A DNA stretch of 64,000 nt from Chlorops oryzae (lineage: Eukaryota > Arthropoda > Insecta > Diptera > Chloropidae): NCBI GenBank assembly GCA_020466095.1, contig CM035806.1, positions 124,609,407-124,673,406 of the forward strand, in the 5' to 3' direction. This document shows, piece after piece, positions 22,100-33,036 of this stretch. Numbering within the stretch: position 1 is the stretch's first letter; each line of letters opens with the position of its first letter. Below the pieces are notes generated by a model. That model saw only the letters and a program-made list of their open reading frames with translations, did no database searches and had not been told where the DNA came from. The position numbers and the translations under genes are program-made.

Positions 22100-25000
22100 T
22101 ACTTTTCGTAAAGACGTCGGAAACCTCTGACGGATATTTAGATGAATAGACTATCGGACAGTTAAATGAATGTATGTCCATCGAATGTAGCTATGTATGT
22201 AAACCGAAATTTTTACCTTCAGTAGGTATTCCCCAGGTATACACAAGTCAACCATCACGAATGCAAGCAAGCTCATTGAACGATGTCAATGGCACAAGTG
22301 AGGATGCTTCTGCGATGCGGAAAATGCTTATATCCAGAGTGTATGGAACCGAACGAAAAAAAAAAAAAAACAAATTGTGGATTACGGCCTGATTTCCAAT
22401 AGCGCAAATGTGTAACAAATGCAAGCATATGGAACCATTTACAATAAAATCCGCAGTTGGAGCATTCCACGTACGGGACAAATAATATTCATGATATTTG
22501 TTATGTTTAAATGTTTCATTGGATGAAAAGATTATTTTAATGTAGGTACTTCAAATTGCTATCGTTTTTTAATTTCAACATTTTTCTAAGTCCATTTTCT
22601 CTCTCTCTCTCTCTTGCTTGCTGGATTACACAGAGACCGGTGTCCACTGTATAATTGAGGACAGGTTTTCAATACCAAATTTGAAACGTACCATATATAT
22701 CCATATGGAATCAATTTTAATCAACTGGAGCAATCCACAGAAAATTATACTTTTTTCCCGTACAAACAGACGAAAACTAATATAATTACTCAAAAGTTTT
22801 CGAAAGGGCACCTTGTATCCTGTTAAGGATCTTAATATGAGTACATAGGGCCATGAAATCGACTCGATTTTGCATGTTATCGAAAGCCATAAAACCAATA
22901 TTCCAAAAAAATTTATAAATAACAAAACGTATTGTATGATTTACTAATTTTGACATGCACTATGAAGTATGATTTGTACTTCATAGCACAACTTATACAA
23001 TCTTTTTATTGGACGGTAATTTATCAGATTACAGGGTACTGATTTGTAAAAAAATCCGACCTCCAGATAGGAGGCCTTAGGCAGCACTCTGTAAACCGAC
23101 AAATTCGATATGTCGACACTGCTCTCCAAAACGTTTGTCGGATAACCGGAGGTCTACTGTTTTGTGGTTTTTAAATACAACATAACTCTGAGAACAAAGA
23201 ACAAGAAAAAAACATCTGATGTCAGAGTTTTTCATTTATGAGAAAATCAACTCAAATTGAAACGTTTGAAAAGGAAACTTTTAATTTCTTTGTATGAGAC
23301 TTTATACAATACTTTGGTCTGATCTGGTTTTAAGAGAAAAAAAAGGACTATCCCGCGAAAAAGGATGGATGGCATCATTAGTTATGTCATTTTGAGGAAT
23401 TTTTTGGACATTTTTTTTTTAATTTTTCAAATTTTTTTTTTTACTGTTTTAGTTACTGTTCAAATGCACATTATGGAATCTTGACTTCAACGACTTCTAG
23501 TGACTTCTTCATATTTCTATTCCCTCGGATTTACCAGAGAGGCATAACGTGCGGGACGTGGTAAAAAATTTGAATGAAGTTAATAGTGACAACATTTTAA
23601 ATTTGACAGATGACTTAACAAAGCCAAATAACATATCGAGTGTGGTTCCTACAATTGATGTGTGTGTGTATGCGGTCGGGTGTGTTTGTTTAAAATCGCG
23701 TGTCAATTTACAGCGTGGGGCGTTGCAACGGTCAGGCGGGGGCTTTTTGAGTGCGTTAATGTTTGCCCAAAAATTTTTATTTCGCTAACCAGTCTCATAT
23801 GGCATGAGTTGTTGTTATTTTTTATGTTTTGTTGTTGTCATCTTACAGCATGAATGAAAAACTGAAATGGAAGCCAAAAAGCGCGTTTCCAGTTGAGTTC
23901 AGGCAACAGATTGTCTGTCGGTCTATCCGTTCAGCCACTGATCTATGTATCTCCTCAGTCTTTCGTTTTTGTCGTTGTTGTTGCTGTTATTGGTGTTTTT
24001 TTTTTTTTTTTTTTCAATAAAAAAAAAATTTTTTTTCTTTTGGGGTCTCTAGGTTTCAGCGCTCGTTGCAGTGTAACTGATAGTAAGTGTGTGTGGGTTT
24101 TGGCCGGCATGTTCAAAATTTTCGATCAATGGGTATTTAAAAACAATAAAAAATAAAAATAAATATGTAAAAAAAATACATATATAAAAAATTAAAGAAA
24201 ATTAAATAAATTCAAATTAAAATAAAATCAAAATCAAAATCGTAAAATCTTTGGAAGCGTGGTCCAAATCGCGCCTCTCGTCCATTTATGGAACTCGCTT
24301 CGCACTAATTTGGGCGCACCATGTAAACTCTGGAGGCTTAATTGCACATTTGAGCGTTGATAGTGCGTTTTGGCTTTTATTTTAGTTTCATTTTTTATTT
24401 CTTTAAGTACATATGTATTTATTTTTCTTTTTCTTTTTCTTGCTACTTAGAAATCTTTCCCACATAACTTCGCAGCTTGCTGAGCTCTTGAACAGAATTC
24501 ACTTTTGCAATGAATTCGAGAATGCAAACTTGCCGCAGGGTTTCCAACTACTGTACGCCGGCTCTGCGTTGTGTCTTGTCCTGTCCTGTCAAGTGTGCTT
24601 GCCATATGTTTATGATAAAAAATATAAAAAAAAAACCAAAAATAAAAACAAAATTCGCAGCGGAAGTACGATTGATTTATTCGCCATCATTCGGCTCAAA
24701 GCATTCGGCAATTTTTGCGTTGCTTTTTCAATGGAAAACGTGCTCAACGCATTTGGTAATTTCGTCTGTCGGTCAGTGGGTCAATTTCGATGACGATTGT
24801 TTTTTTGTTATTTATTTTTCTCCTAAAGACGCTTTCAAGAGGGTTGCCCACGGTTCACCTCTCTATCAGTTTCTATCCCTCCATCACTCACTCTCACTCT
24901 CTCTCTCTCTCTCTCTCTCTCTCACGCTCTCTCTATGTTCAAGCATTTGTTGCGTGATGTGTCACGTCCATTTCCGGTGTGATGCCGTGGGCTTTTTTCG

Positions 25001-25768
25001 CTTTTTAATGTGTCAAAAAACATGTAAGTAAATATATAATATAGGAAAAAAAAATTTTTTTATTTTATAAAAACCAAAACCGTTAAATGTTCATTCATGA
25101 TCTCTTGAAGTTTAAAGTGGTTTTTCATTTGGTTTAGCTTTTTTGTGCCAAGGTTAATGCGGTCGTTTGTAAGAGCTGTCATAATAATTGAGATAAAAGG
25201 CAATTTGGGGTCCACCCCCCTCCCCCGTTTAATTTTAATGTCGAAAAAAAAAAATCATCGAAAAAATATCACTTAACGGGAAATTCGATTAATGCCAATC
25301 CGGGGTATGTTCAACGAGCGATCTCTTTTGACCCAACGTTTTTCCTCATCCCATTTCAGACAATTAATGCTTTCATCAACGTGTTTTTCTTCGGCCCAAA
25401 TGAGAATTCAATTGAGATGAGTGTGTGTGATTCAGTCACGTCCGAGCAGAGAAATTCCAATCGTAAAAAATTTATGTACATACATATGTACCTATGTAGG
25501 TATAAAGTCAAACAGCCAGAGTTGGCCTCGGACTTACAACTCCGATCACATTTCATTGAGATGTTTACAGTGATAGAGAAAAAAAAGAGTTTATGTGTGA
25601 AGCTAAAAATACCACCCACCATAAACACCAATTTTTTGTTTGTTTTTAGCATACGCAGCAGTTCGGATGGATAGATTTGTCTGAACGCCAGGGCTATTTT
25701 GGAGAGAAGAAACTGATTTTAAATAAATAATAACAAGCCCGGAAGCGTCGAAAATGAAAGCGATCACA
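22100..25768. other. Unassigned DNA with simple sequence
   Basis: No gene recognised. A single pogo-like end may lie at about 23140-23158 (inverted: CAGTAGACCTCCGGTTATCC), with no convincing partner. There are T-runs at 23998-24050 and (CT)n at about 24886-24925. Overlapping frames around 24413-25031 and 25356-25902 show no domains. Confidence 0.4.
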
Positions 25769-26343
25769 CAGAGAAAAAAATCAACCAGAAAACTGGTTAA
25801 ATCAAAAGAAACAACATACAAAACGGCTCCAACAAGGAATATTTTTAATTTAAAAATTTTTCTTGTTGGAAAAAATAAAGATTTTTCTTTTGAATAAACC
25901 ATCTTTCAGGTTGAATTGACATGAAAATTTTCAAAAATGGATTTAAATTTAAAATGTTGAACTAACCACACGGACATAATTGAAATGACAAGATAATTTT
26001 TAAAATAAAATATAAATTTCCAAAATACCTATACAAGAATAAATGTCAAAACAAATTTATTTAACGTTCAAAGCAAATGGCCACTGAGCCCTCTGCATCT
26101 AGGAGTGTAGGTCTAACTCTTCTTCTTCCTAATCCCTGTAAAGGGTTAGAGCTACGCTGCTTCAACATATGCATATATCACGAGGAAAAGAGAAGCATGC
26201 TATGGCAGCGAAATCTTAAGCTCTGCTGTGGTGAAATGCATTGCCACTTTTATTTTTAATTTTGGGCGATTTTCGAGTACATTACATATAAAATATCTAC
26301 CAAACTCATAAAATGATATGAAAAGCTTGAAAAACATAAAACT
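25769..26343 (+). repeat. Interspersed repeat R, copy 1 (uninterrupted)
   Basis: The 575-bp unit starts CACAGAGAAAAAAATCAACC and ends GAAAAACATAAAAC. It is nearly identical to the copy at 41151-43023, which was split by a mariner. The junctions on both sides differ between copies, so these ends are real boundaries, but no terminal inverted repeat or target duplication is evident. A 60-codon frame at 26077-26259 is disrupted in copy 2. Here the repeat abuts the truncated Tc1-like transposase directly. Confidence 0.8.
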
Positions 26344-26348
26344 ATTTT

Positions 26349-27157
26349 TTAAAGAAAGGTGTTGAGTACGGTAAGTATAAAAACACTGGACCCAAACCGA
26401 AGCTAAACGAGAGAGAAAATCGGCGTATTGTTTCAACAGCAAGCAATAGTATGGTTAGTGCCAATGGGATTATTCGTTCTTGCGGCTTAAATGTGTCCCG
26501 GCAAACAATATATCGGACACTAGCTCGTGCAGGGGCAAGTTTGAAATCTTTCACTTATTTACGTTTTCTTAAAAATGCGGCCTTTCAGGTTATTTTCTCT
26601 GATGAGAAAAAATTTAATTTAGATGGGTCTGATGGTTTTGCTTACTATTGGAGAGATTTGCGTAAAGAACCACGATATTTTACAAAGAGAAACTTTGGTG
26701 GTGGCTCATTGATGGTGTGGGGCGCATTTTCTACTGAAGGCACACTGGAGCTTGCCTTCCCGAGCTGCCGTATGAACTCTGAAGAGTACATTGGTGTGCT
26801 CCAAATGAATTTGTTGCCATTTCTGAGAAAAAATCCGACCGAAATATATATTTTTCAGCATGACAATGCATCGGTTCATTCGAGCAAGGCGACCAAAACT
26901 TGCGCTCCAATAATGTGGAAACTATTGACTGGCCAGCCTGCTCTCCTGATATGAACCCTATTGAAAATGTGTGGGGACTGCTTGTTCGCAGAATTTATAA
27001 CAATAACAAACAATACGATACCGTTGCAGAGCTGAAAATATCAATATTGAAGGCTTGGGAGTCCCTCGAAGAAACCACTCTAAAATCCTTGATGGACAGC
27101 ATGCCAAATCGCATTTTCGAATTGATCGCTAAAAAGGGAGGAGCTACTACCTGTTAA
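26349..27157 (+). pseudogene. Tc1-like transposase (DD34E), truncated and frameshifted
   Basis: Coding likeness begins at about 26349 with no start codon, right after repeat R, so the N-terminal DNA-binding domain is lost. Then come a basic linker (GPKPKLNERE, about 26385), a helix-turn-helix remnant (VSRQTIYR), FSDEKKF (first Asp, about 26600), GGSLMVWGAF, FQHDNASVHSS (second Asp, about 26860) and SPDMNPIEN (Glu, about 26960) with 34 residues between the last two acidic residues: DD34E, the Tc1 signature. Breaks: an internal deletion before FSDEKKF removing the expected 20 or so residues, and a frameshift near 26905. The frame ends at TAA 27155-27157. No paired inverted ends were found. Confidence 0.88.
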
Positions 27158-27385
27158 GCTAATAAAACTTTTTCGTTTGTTATTTTCTTGCAATAAAATT
27201 TACGTTTTTCTTATTAAACTTTGAACTCGGCTAATTCCATGGACACCTCAAAAAACAAACAAAAGCACATAACGGAATCTGTGCAAAAGCAATTGTTGTT
27301 GTTTTCAGCATAAAATGTGTGCTTTTTTTTTGTTCTTTCTTTCCTCATTTTTACTTTTCCTAATTTCGCCTTAATAGCGTCACTA
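27158..27385. other. 3' flank of the Tc1-like remnant
   Basis: AT-rich DNA. CTCGGCTAATTCCATGGAC near 27227 recurs with two changes near 27402, just inside repeat D1, which may mark an element boundary. Confidence 0.35.
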
Positions 27386-27831
27386 CACTGAAAAAAGTTA
27401 CCTCGGCCAATTCCGTGGACATGAGTGTAGTGCCGCTTTGTGTCTTTCCCTATTGTTGTTGGTAGCTTTCTGGTGGACTTCTCGAAATTCCTATACCTGC
27501 CTAATGGTGTATTTCCCCATCGCGGCAGAGCCTTTTCGACGTCGACAGTTAGACCTGCACTCCTACATGGTTGTCGTGACTGCTTTCGCAATGCTTAAAA
27601 AGTTCTAAGATAAATGAATATCTTATAAGTATATCATATTTTATAAAACAAATGAGAATTATACTGAACGTAAAGAAATGTAATTAAACATATTTCGTTT
27701 CAAATCAACCAAAAATGTTGTTGACTCAACCATTTTTCTTTTGAGATTTTCATTCAGCTCGAAAATCAAAAGGACTGTGAATAACAATGTACCCTTTTTA
27801 AAAAATCATGGTTAAGTTCGTTCAGTGCAGC
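27386..27831 (+). repeat. Repeat D, copy 1 (CACTGAA ends)
   Basis: It starts CACTGAAAAAAGTTACC and ends GGTTAAGTTCGTTCAGTG; the inverted ends share CACTGAA and AACC with mismatches. Inner blocks (GCAGAGCCTTTTCGACGTCG, AATATCTTATAAGT, AAATGTTGTTGACTCAAC) recur at 44205-44377, 45278-45317, 48094-48330 and 52498-52710. This copy is uninterrupted and shows the ancestral order at the sites where element F and the LTR element later inserted. No coding sequence. Confidence 0.75.
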
Positions 27832-27836
27832 ATAGG

Positions 27837-29026
27837 CCCTAGAATGCACTAGTGAAGTGTTTTAGTTCTCCATGGTATAAGCTTTCAGAATAAGACAAAC
27901 CATGAGTTGATACTTCCAGCATCATTACATTTATAGCTGCTTGCTGTTCCATAAATTCTTTAACCTGCACCTTTTCACTTTTTTCCGGCATTTTTAACAA
28001 GTCCACTATTTTAATACGCTTCACCTCATACTATTGCTATTTAACACAACGAAATCCTGCCCGAACTGCCAAAATTCTAAATTACAGGCAAATACGCAAG
28101 GTCTACCCAAAAAGTGTGTTCCCGAAAAGTGCCTCGTAGATTTTCGAGGTTGTACTTTTTTGCATTTTTTCACGTTTATGGAAAGACCTCTTATATATAT
28201 TTTGGCTTCAGGTCACTCATTTTCCACTTTATTGTGAAATCAATCTTTGAACTTGTAAAGATGAAAATGTGTAAAAATCTAGTCTCGATCGTGCGAACAG
28301 CCTCAGTAATGTGAACAGGCCGTGCCAAAATATGTCGACTCTATCCAAGCTCTAGTGTATTTTGTGCATTTATGCACGTAGAAATTATTTTTAACAAAGG
28401 TGGCCCTAAGAACCACGCTAACCAAAAACAATGGTTCCCTCGAACATATCTCACGCTTTGAATGAACCACCCAAAAAAAAAAAGACCATTTCACGAAGTT
28501 CACTCATCGTCATACATACATGTATGTATGTATGCACATAAGTAAAAATTTTTTTAAAAAGCAAACAAAAAAAAAAGAAGACAATTAAATACAAATTCCG
28601 GAACAATTGTAAAGCACCGCGACTGATAAGGCAGACAGAATTCGCGCAAATTATAGTTTTTAATGCTTTTCGCTGTTACGGCGGCGCGAAAACGACATAA
28701 CGCTATGGCGCCGAGTAGGTACACCTGTGCATGTGCACGCTCGCGATATAATGTCGGCCACTATCTCTCTCACCCGATCGCGTTCTCCCTGTCGCGCTCT
28801 ATCTCTGTCGTTCACAGCAATTTCTGATAAGCGATAACAGCCCTGTAGAAGATTGGAGTAAATTGGGGCTCTAGCGAGCAGTCCTAGAGTATAGGAAAAA
28901 GAACTAGTGCACGAGTATAGATACCGAGAGTAGAGACTAACTAGTGGCACGGTAAACGAGACGCGTACAGTTCAATTTTGCTTCAACATTAATGTAACAG
29001 CGCAGCAAACTTTAAGTCAGATAACT
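27837..29026. other. Unassigned DNA
   Basis: No gene recognised. A CATACATACATGTATGTATG run lies at 28509-28535. Frames at 28034-28314 and 28660-28950 have no domain likeness. Confidence 0.4.
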
Positions 29027-29095
29027 CGATAGTGTGATGGAAGAGTGTTGGCTTAGAAATCTGAAGGTCGCGAGTTCGGTCCCAGTCGCAGGCGA
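29027..29095 (+). ncRNA. tRNA-like sequence, probable SINE head or tRNA pseudogene
   Basis: An A-box-like TAGTGTGATGG (29030-29040) is followed 34 bases later by a B-box-like GTTCGGTCC (29074-29082), each with one deviation from consensus, in a tRNA-like layout. A clean acceptor stem is not visible, so a functional tRNA is unlikely. It lies just before B element B3. Confidence 0.4.
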
Positions 29096-29122
29096 AAAAA
29101 ATGTGGAAGAAAAGTAAAATTC

Positions 29123-29970
29123 AACAAGTAAGGGTGTTATAGTCAGGCGAGCCTGACAATAGAATACCCGACACAGACACACATGTTCAAATAATTTTTA
29201 ATATCAAGAGGTGTTTAAGACTATAAGGGGCCCCATATACCGACCGATAGATTTTTTTATGAAAACTGCCCCTTTGCCACGCCCACTTTTCAATTTTTGT
29301 TGAACTATAATCGAAGGCATAAATATACGCTCAAATTTTAAGTTTCATTAAAATATTTCGAAAAAGTCCGATTTTAAGGCAGTTTTGGGATTTTTGTGAC
29401 AGACCCTAGTACTGGAGGTACCCTTAAAAATGGACCGATCAAGGAAATTTTTCGGAAGGATGTTTAAGGCTACAAAGGAAGCATAAGTGCCAAATTTCGT
29501 TCAAGTCCCATTTGAATTTCGGGTGTAGGAGACAATTTTCGAAAACCGCCCTTCTGCCACGCCCACTTTTTTAATTTTTGAAAATAATATTACTGGCCTC
29601 TAAATATGTTCAAATATCACTTTTCATCAAAATATCTTGAAAAACTTCGATTTTAGAGCAGTTTTTGTGATTTTCGTAACAGACCCTAGTACTGGAGGTA
29701 CCCCTAAAAATTGTCCGATCGGGTCCATTCTCGAACTTGTTCTTACTCATGTGCCTGTGAGTACGCATACCAAGATAGCTCAACTCCTTCGATAAGAAAA
29801 CTGTATACAAACAGACGGACAGACAGACAGACGGACTTGTCTAAATCGCATCTCCTAGTACGCTGATCATTTCTATATATATTTTGTATGGTGTATCTCG
29901 ACTGGTTCTGGGTGTTACACACAACCACACAAACGCAATATACCCTCGACACAGAGTGTGTCGGGTATAA
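29123..29970 (-). mobile_element. DINE-1-like element B3, near complete
   Basis: Reads AACAAGTAAGGGTGTTATAG and a GTCAGGCGAGCCTGAC hairpin at the left, two GTACTGGAGGTACC units (about 29412 and 29689), the GACAGACAGACAGACGG microsatellite near 29815, and the TATACCC nested stem at the right. Non-coding. It has tRNA-like sequence on both sides. Confidence 0.85.
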
Positions 29971-29981
29971 TAATAAATTTG

Positions 29982-30056
29982 CTTTGGCGAGAATCGAACC
30001 CGGTCTTCCGGGGCGTGCGGCAAAAGCTCTACCCATTCGCTACTTCATCCTGGGCC
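29982..30056 (-). ncRNA. tRNA-like sequence on the minus strand
   Basis: On the minus strand, D-arm-like TAGCGAATGGGTAGAGC (A box, about 30026-30042) is followed by a CCGGGTTCGATTCTCG T-arm and B box (about 29986-30003). D arm, anticodon-arm-sized spacer and T arm are in tRNA order, but the 5' and 3' ends do not pair cleanly as an acceptor. A tRNA-derived SINE head or decayed tRNA gene is the best reading; the SINE body is not recognisable because B3 follows directly. Confidence 0.5.
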
Positions 30057-30745
30057 GTTGCCTTTGATAGTAACGTAACATATGAAATGTACTTGATTGG
30101 CCCCATAATCTCTACTTTTACACTACTTCAAACGCGAGTACAGATTTTTCAATGACAGCACAATGTTCAAATCGTCAGTTGAATGCATTGTGGGGGAAAT
30201 TAATGGCGAGTAGTACTGGGGCATTTACGAGTACTCTTAGACCATACCCTGGAGTACTCCAATCTTCTAGAGGGAGGAAATGGAGTCCCACAATGGGACG
30301 AATCTAATAAATTTCTAAATAAAACAAAAACGATGCTTTCAGAAACTCGAAATATCCGATTTGAAAAACTTTTTCTCAATGGACTACCTACCTAATTAAA
30401 TTATTGTTACAAGTCTTAAAAGTAATTGAATGATTGTTCGGGAATTGCGAAATGTTGAGTTGTTCCTATTTTGTGATTAGTTTGTATTTATAAACGCACC
30501 CTTCTGGCTTCTTAGACAGCATACCAATGTCATTTGTCATTATATCATTATGTCATTACCTAGATTCTTCTACGATGTCTTATCATAGTGAAGAGGCGTG
30601 GCAGCGCATTCATATTGAAATTCCAATCTGTCTCTCACTCGTCCTCTCGATTGATAAGCTCTTGACTCGTTCCGAAATCGATAAAAAAAAATACAAAATT
30701 TTTCTACTGAGCTCAGGGTTTCAAAGAGCACAACAATTTGACTTA
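30057..30745. other. Unassigned DNA
   Basis: No gene or element recognised. Confidence 0.4.
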
Positions 30746-30904
30746 CAGTGCACTCTCTCTTAAGCGGACACCTGCGGGACCGGAAAATGTGTCCGCTTAA
30801 GAGGAACCTTTTTGAGAAGAAGGAACACTATAGCATTCGTAAAAAGTGTCTGTTTAAGAGGGCTTTCCGCTTAACAGAGGTGTCCGCAAGGAGAGCGTAC
30901 ACTG
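30746..30904. mobile_element. Complete pogo-like MITE (family C), 159 bp
   Basis: The left end CAGTGCACTCTCTCTTAAGC and the right end (reverse complement) CAGTGTACGCTCTCCTTGCG are flanked by TA at 30744-30745 and 30905-30906. CTTAAGCGGACA-like words recur inside in both orientations. CAGTG ends with TA duplication fit pogo/Tigger-type elements. It is the reference for the copies at 2.7, 9.8 and 12.1 kb. Confidence 0.8.
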
Positions 30905-30906
30905 TA

Positions 30907-31842
30907 TTTGAATTTTTTGGGTTTCTAGGTCCGTTGTTATCTCACCAAAGGTATGTGGAAAGAGCAAATTTTTTGGTTGTTGTTGTTGTTGTTTTTTTTT
31001 TTTTTTCGTTTAGGTCATGGCTGCTGATGGCTGCTGTCTTGAATTGGAAGCGATAGAAGTGAATTTTATTTGGTGTACTTTCTTCAATAAAGGGAAATTT
31101 AGGGCGTTCAAAAATTTTTTTAGTTTCATTTATTTCTCCTTTATTTCGATGGAAATTATTTAAAGGCGGACCACAGCAAGTCAAGACAAGATGACAGCTC
31201 TTGAGAGCTGTCTGTGTTTCTGTCTCTTGTTTTAAAGTTAATTTCGTTTAGTAAATTTCTTACAGGGGCAAGATACATGTATGTAGACTTTAACAAATTT
31301 GACCCAAATTTCGCATTTCACATTCGATTTGCGTCAAACGAGAAGAGACGCGACGAGGCGCGGCGCACAGTGTCGCGAGTGCGGCCAAAAAGGGTAAAAA
31401 TAAAAGGGCAGATTATGAAGGAGTTTTTTCTGTAGATTGTTAGAGAATACATCCCAAGTTTTCTTGGCGATATCTTTTGTTTTGAGACCACAACTCGCCT
31501 TTGAAGTTTATTTATGCAAAGTTTAAATTTTCGTTGTATCGCAAAGTTATTTCATATGCGGGGGTTCAAATCGAATAAATAGTAAGTATATAACTATTAA
31601 TATCCAAATATATATTATATATCGAATTGAAGGTTAGGTTATTTGCAATCATAAAAAAGTATTTTTATTTGTAAATGATTATTCCATGCATAATATTGCT
31701 GCAATAAAAATAGTATCAGATATATTAAAAAATTTTTAATTTTAGATAATTTTAAAATTGAAAAAAAATTTTTTGCGAAATAAGCCTCCCGCAAATTTTT
31801 TTTACATGTTAATAAAAAATGTTCGTTTAAGGCGATTCCATT
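30907..31842. other. Unassigned DNA
   Basis: No gene recognised. It includes a perfect 20-bp palindrome GACAGCTCTTGAGAGCTGTC-like stretch near 31191-31212 and AT-rich sequence after 31560. Confidence 0.4.
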
Positions 31843-32235
31843 ATCGCGGGTGCAACATTTACACGTATGTTTTAGTTTCATGTAACTTAATAAAAAACAT
31901 TTTTAATAAAAATAGTCTTGAAAAGGCTACATCTTAATATTTTCATTGCATATTAGGTCACAAGTATTTCAAAATACTACTATTAAAGTCTTAAAAATGA
32001 TTTAAATTGCCATCGCGGGTGCAACAAATTTGGCCCTACGTTTCTAGATCAGAGACAAAAAACGCATAAATCTGTTAATTGTGATACATTTTATGTGTTA
32101 TGCCTTAATATTTTGTTAGATGTATATTTAACAAACTACAGGAAATTAAAAGTGTTAACAAGAGAAATATAAACAAAGAGTTATTCATTTTTTTATGAAT
32201 CGCGGGTGCAACATCAAATCATCGCGGGTGCACCC
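31843..32235 (+). repeat. Four copies of ATCGCGGGTGCA in AT-rich DNA
   Basis: The 12-mer occurs at 31843, 32012, 32199 and 32221, the first three extended to ATCGCGGGTGCAACA. Spacing is 169, 187 and 22 bases. A CTTAATATTTT word sits at a similar offset after the first two, so a degenerate tandem repeat of about 170-190 bp is possible. Alternatives are subterminal transposase-binding repeats or a regulatory site cluster. Confidence 0.6.
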
Positions 32236-32344
32236 AGTCTTTTTTTTTTTGCCGGTTTTGCAGAGCAATTGTACGGGAACATACAAACCATCGCAAAAAT
32301 ATCTTTTTAAAACAGAAATTTAAACAGTAGGAGTTTCAGGACAT

Positions 32345-32534
32345 GCTCATCGTCATTATTCTGAAGCTTGAAAAGACGTTGATGGAGTTTCGTCATTTAT
32401 AAATTCAGTATCTGAATCACTGTTAAAATCGAAAACGCTCTATCTCTTTTTAAGGGGTAATAAAGATTTGCTCTGATCCGAAACTGAAGGCACAGATATA
32501 TCAGATTGCGGAGTTTCTTTTCGTATTTTGAGAT
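32345..32534 (-). pseudogene. Coding-like segment of unknown identity, one in-frame stop
   Basis: On the minus strand an open stretch of about 30 residues (contains SDISVPSVSDQS) is followed by one TAG, then about 27 more residues (contains FNSDSDTEFINDE) before paired stops. The Ser/Asp/Glu-rich composition is more protein-like than its AT-rich surroundings. It might be a decayed transposon-encoded protein or an exon piece. No family is recognised. Confidence 0.25.
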
Positions 32535-32718
32535 TTATATGAGAATATGTTTATAAAAGCCAAACGCGAAAAGTGTCAAAATAAGTGAAAAGAAAACATT
32601 ACTATTGTGCTATTGTGCGAGCGCCAATTGAATTTGAATAATAAAAAATCGTTTTTTATATAAATGTTAGTTATGATAAAAAAAAATAAATAGTAAGTCA
32701 ATATGTAAATATATGTGA

Positions 32719-33036
32719 AACGAATTTCAGAATTTGTTTTTAGTGGCTGCTGTTATAAAAAATAAGGAATTGTTCAATATTTGGCTGAAGACGGAAAGTA
32801 TCAGCGCATTGATGAATTTTGTGGGGGAAAACATAAATATTGACTTGGATGAAGTTAAATTGAAAGAAAAATTGAAATTGCTTATGCTAAGATATAAGAC
32901 TAAATGGGACGGTTCGAATAGAAAAAGTGAAGTATTCCAAAGAAAGCATTCACAGTTACTTGACTCCGAAATCGATTTTAAAGAATGTGAAAAGGTTCAA
33001 GTTAATATTTGTAACATATTTTTTTTCAATTTTTGA
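32719..33036 (+). CDS. Possible exon or transposon-derived ORF, unknown family
   Basis: Open from 32719 to the stop at 33034-33036 with no ATG near the start. A plausible splice acceptor (ATTTCAG, ending 32730) precedes in-frame sequence. The predicted protein is helical and charged, with a KLKLLMLRYKTKWDGSNRKS stretch in the middle; the last 10 residues are Phe/Asn-rich and probably not real. It is divergent from the coding-like segment at 32345-32534. Such two-gene divergent layouts occur in Harbinger-type elements, but nothing here proves that. Function unknown. Confidence 0.28.
   Translation, partial: NEFQNLFLVAAVIKNKELFNIWLKTESISALMNFVGENINIDLDEVKLKEKLKLLMLRYKTKWDGSNRKSEVFQRKHSQLLDSEIDFKECEKVQVNICNIFFFNF

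Noticed and set aside
23030..23160. Pogo-like element ending CAGTAGACCTCC (inverted)
   Set aside because: Only one end could be seen; no TA flank or partner.
24413..25031. Overlapping 126- and 173-residue frames
   Set aside because: Biased by T-rich and CT-repeat DNA, with no recognisable motif.
31214..31435. 73-residue frame ending in a basic Arg-rich segment
   Set aside because: No recognisable motif and no supporting splice or start context.
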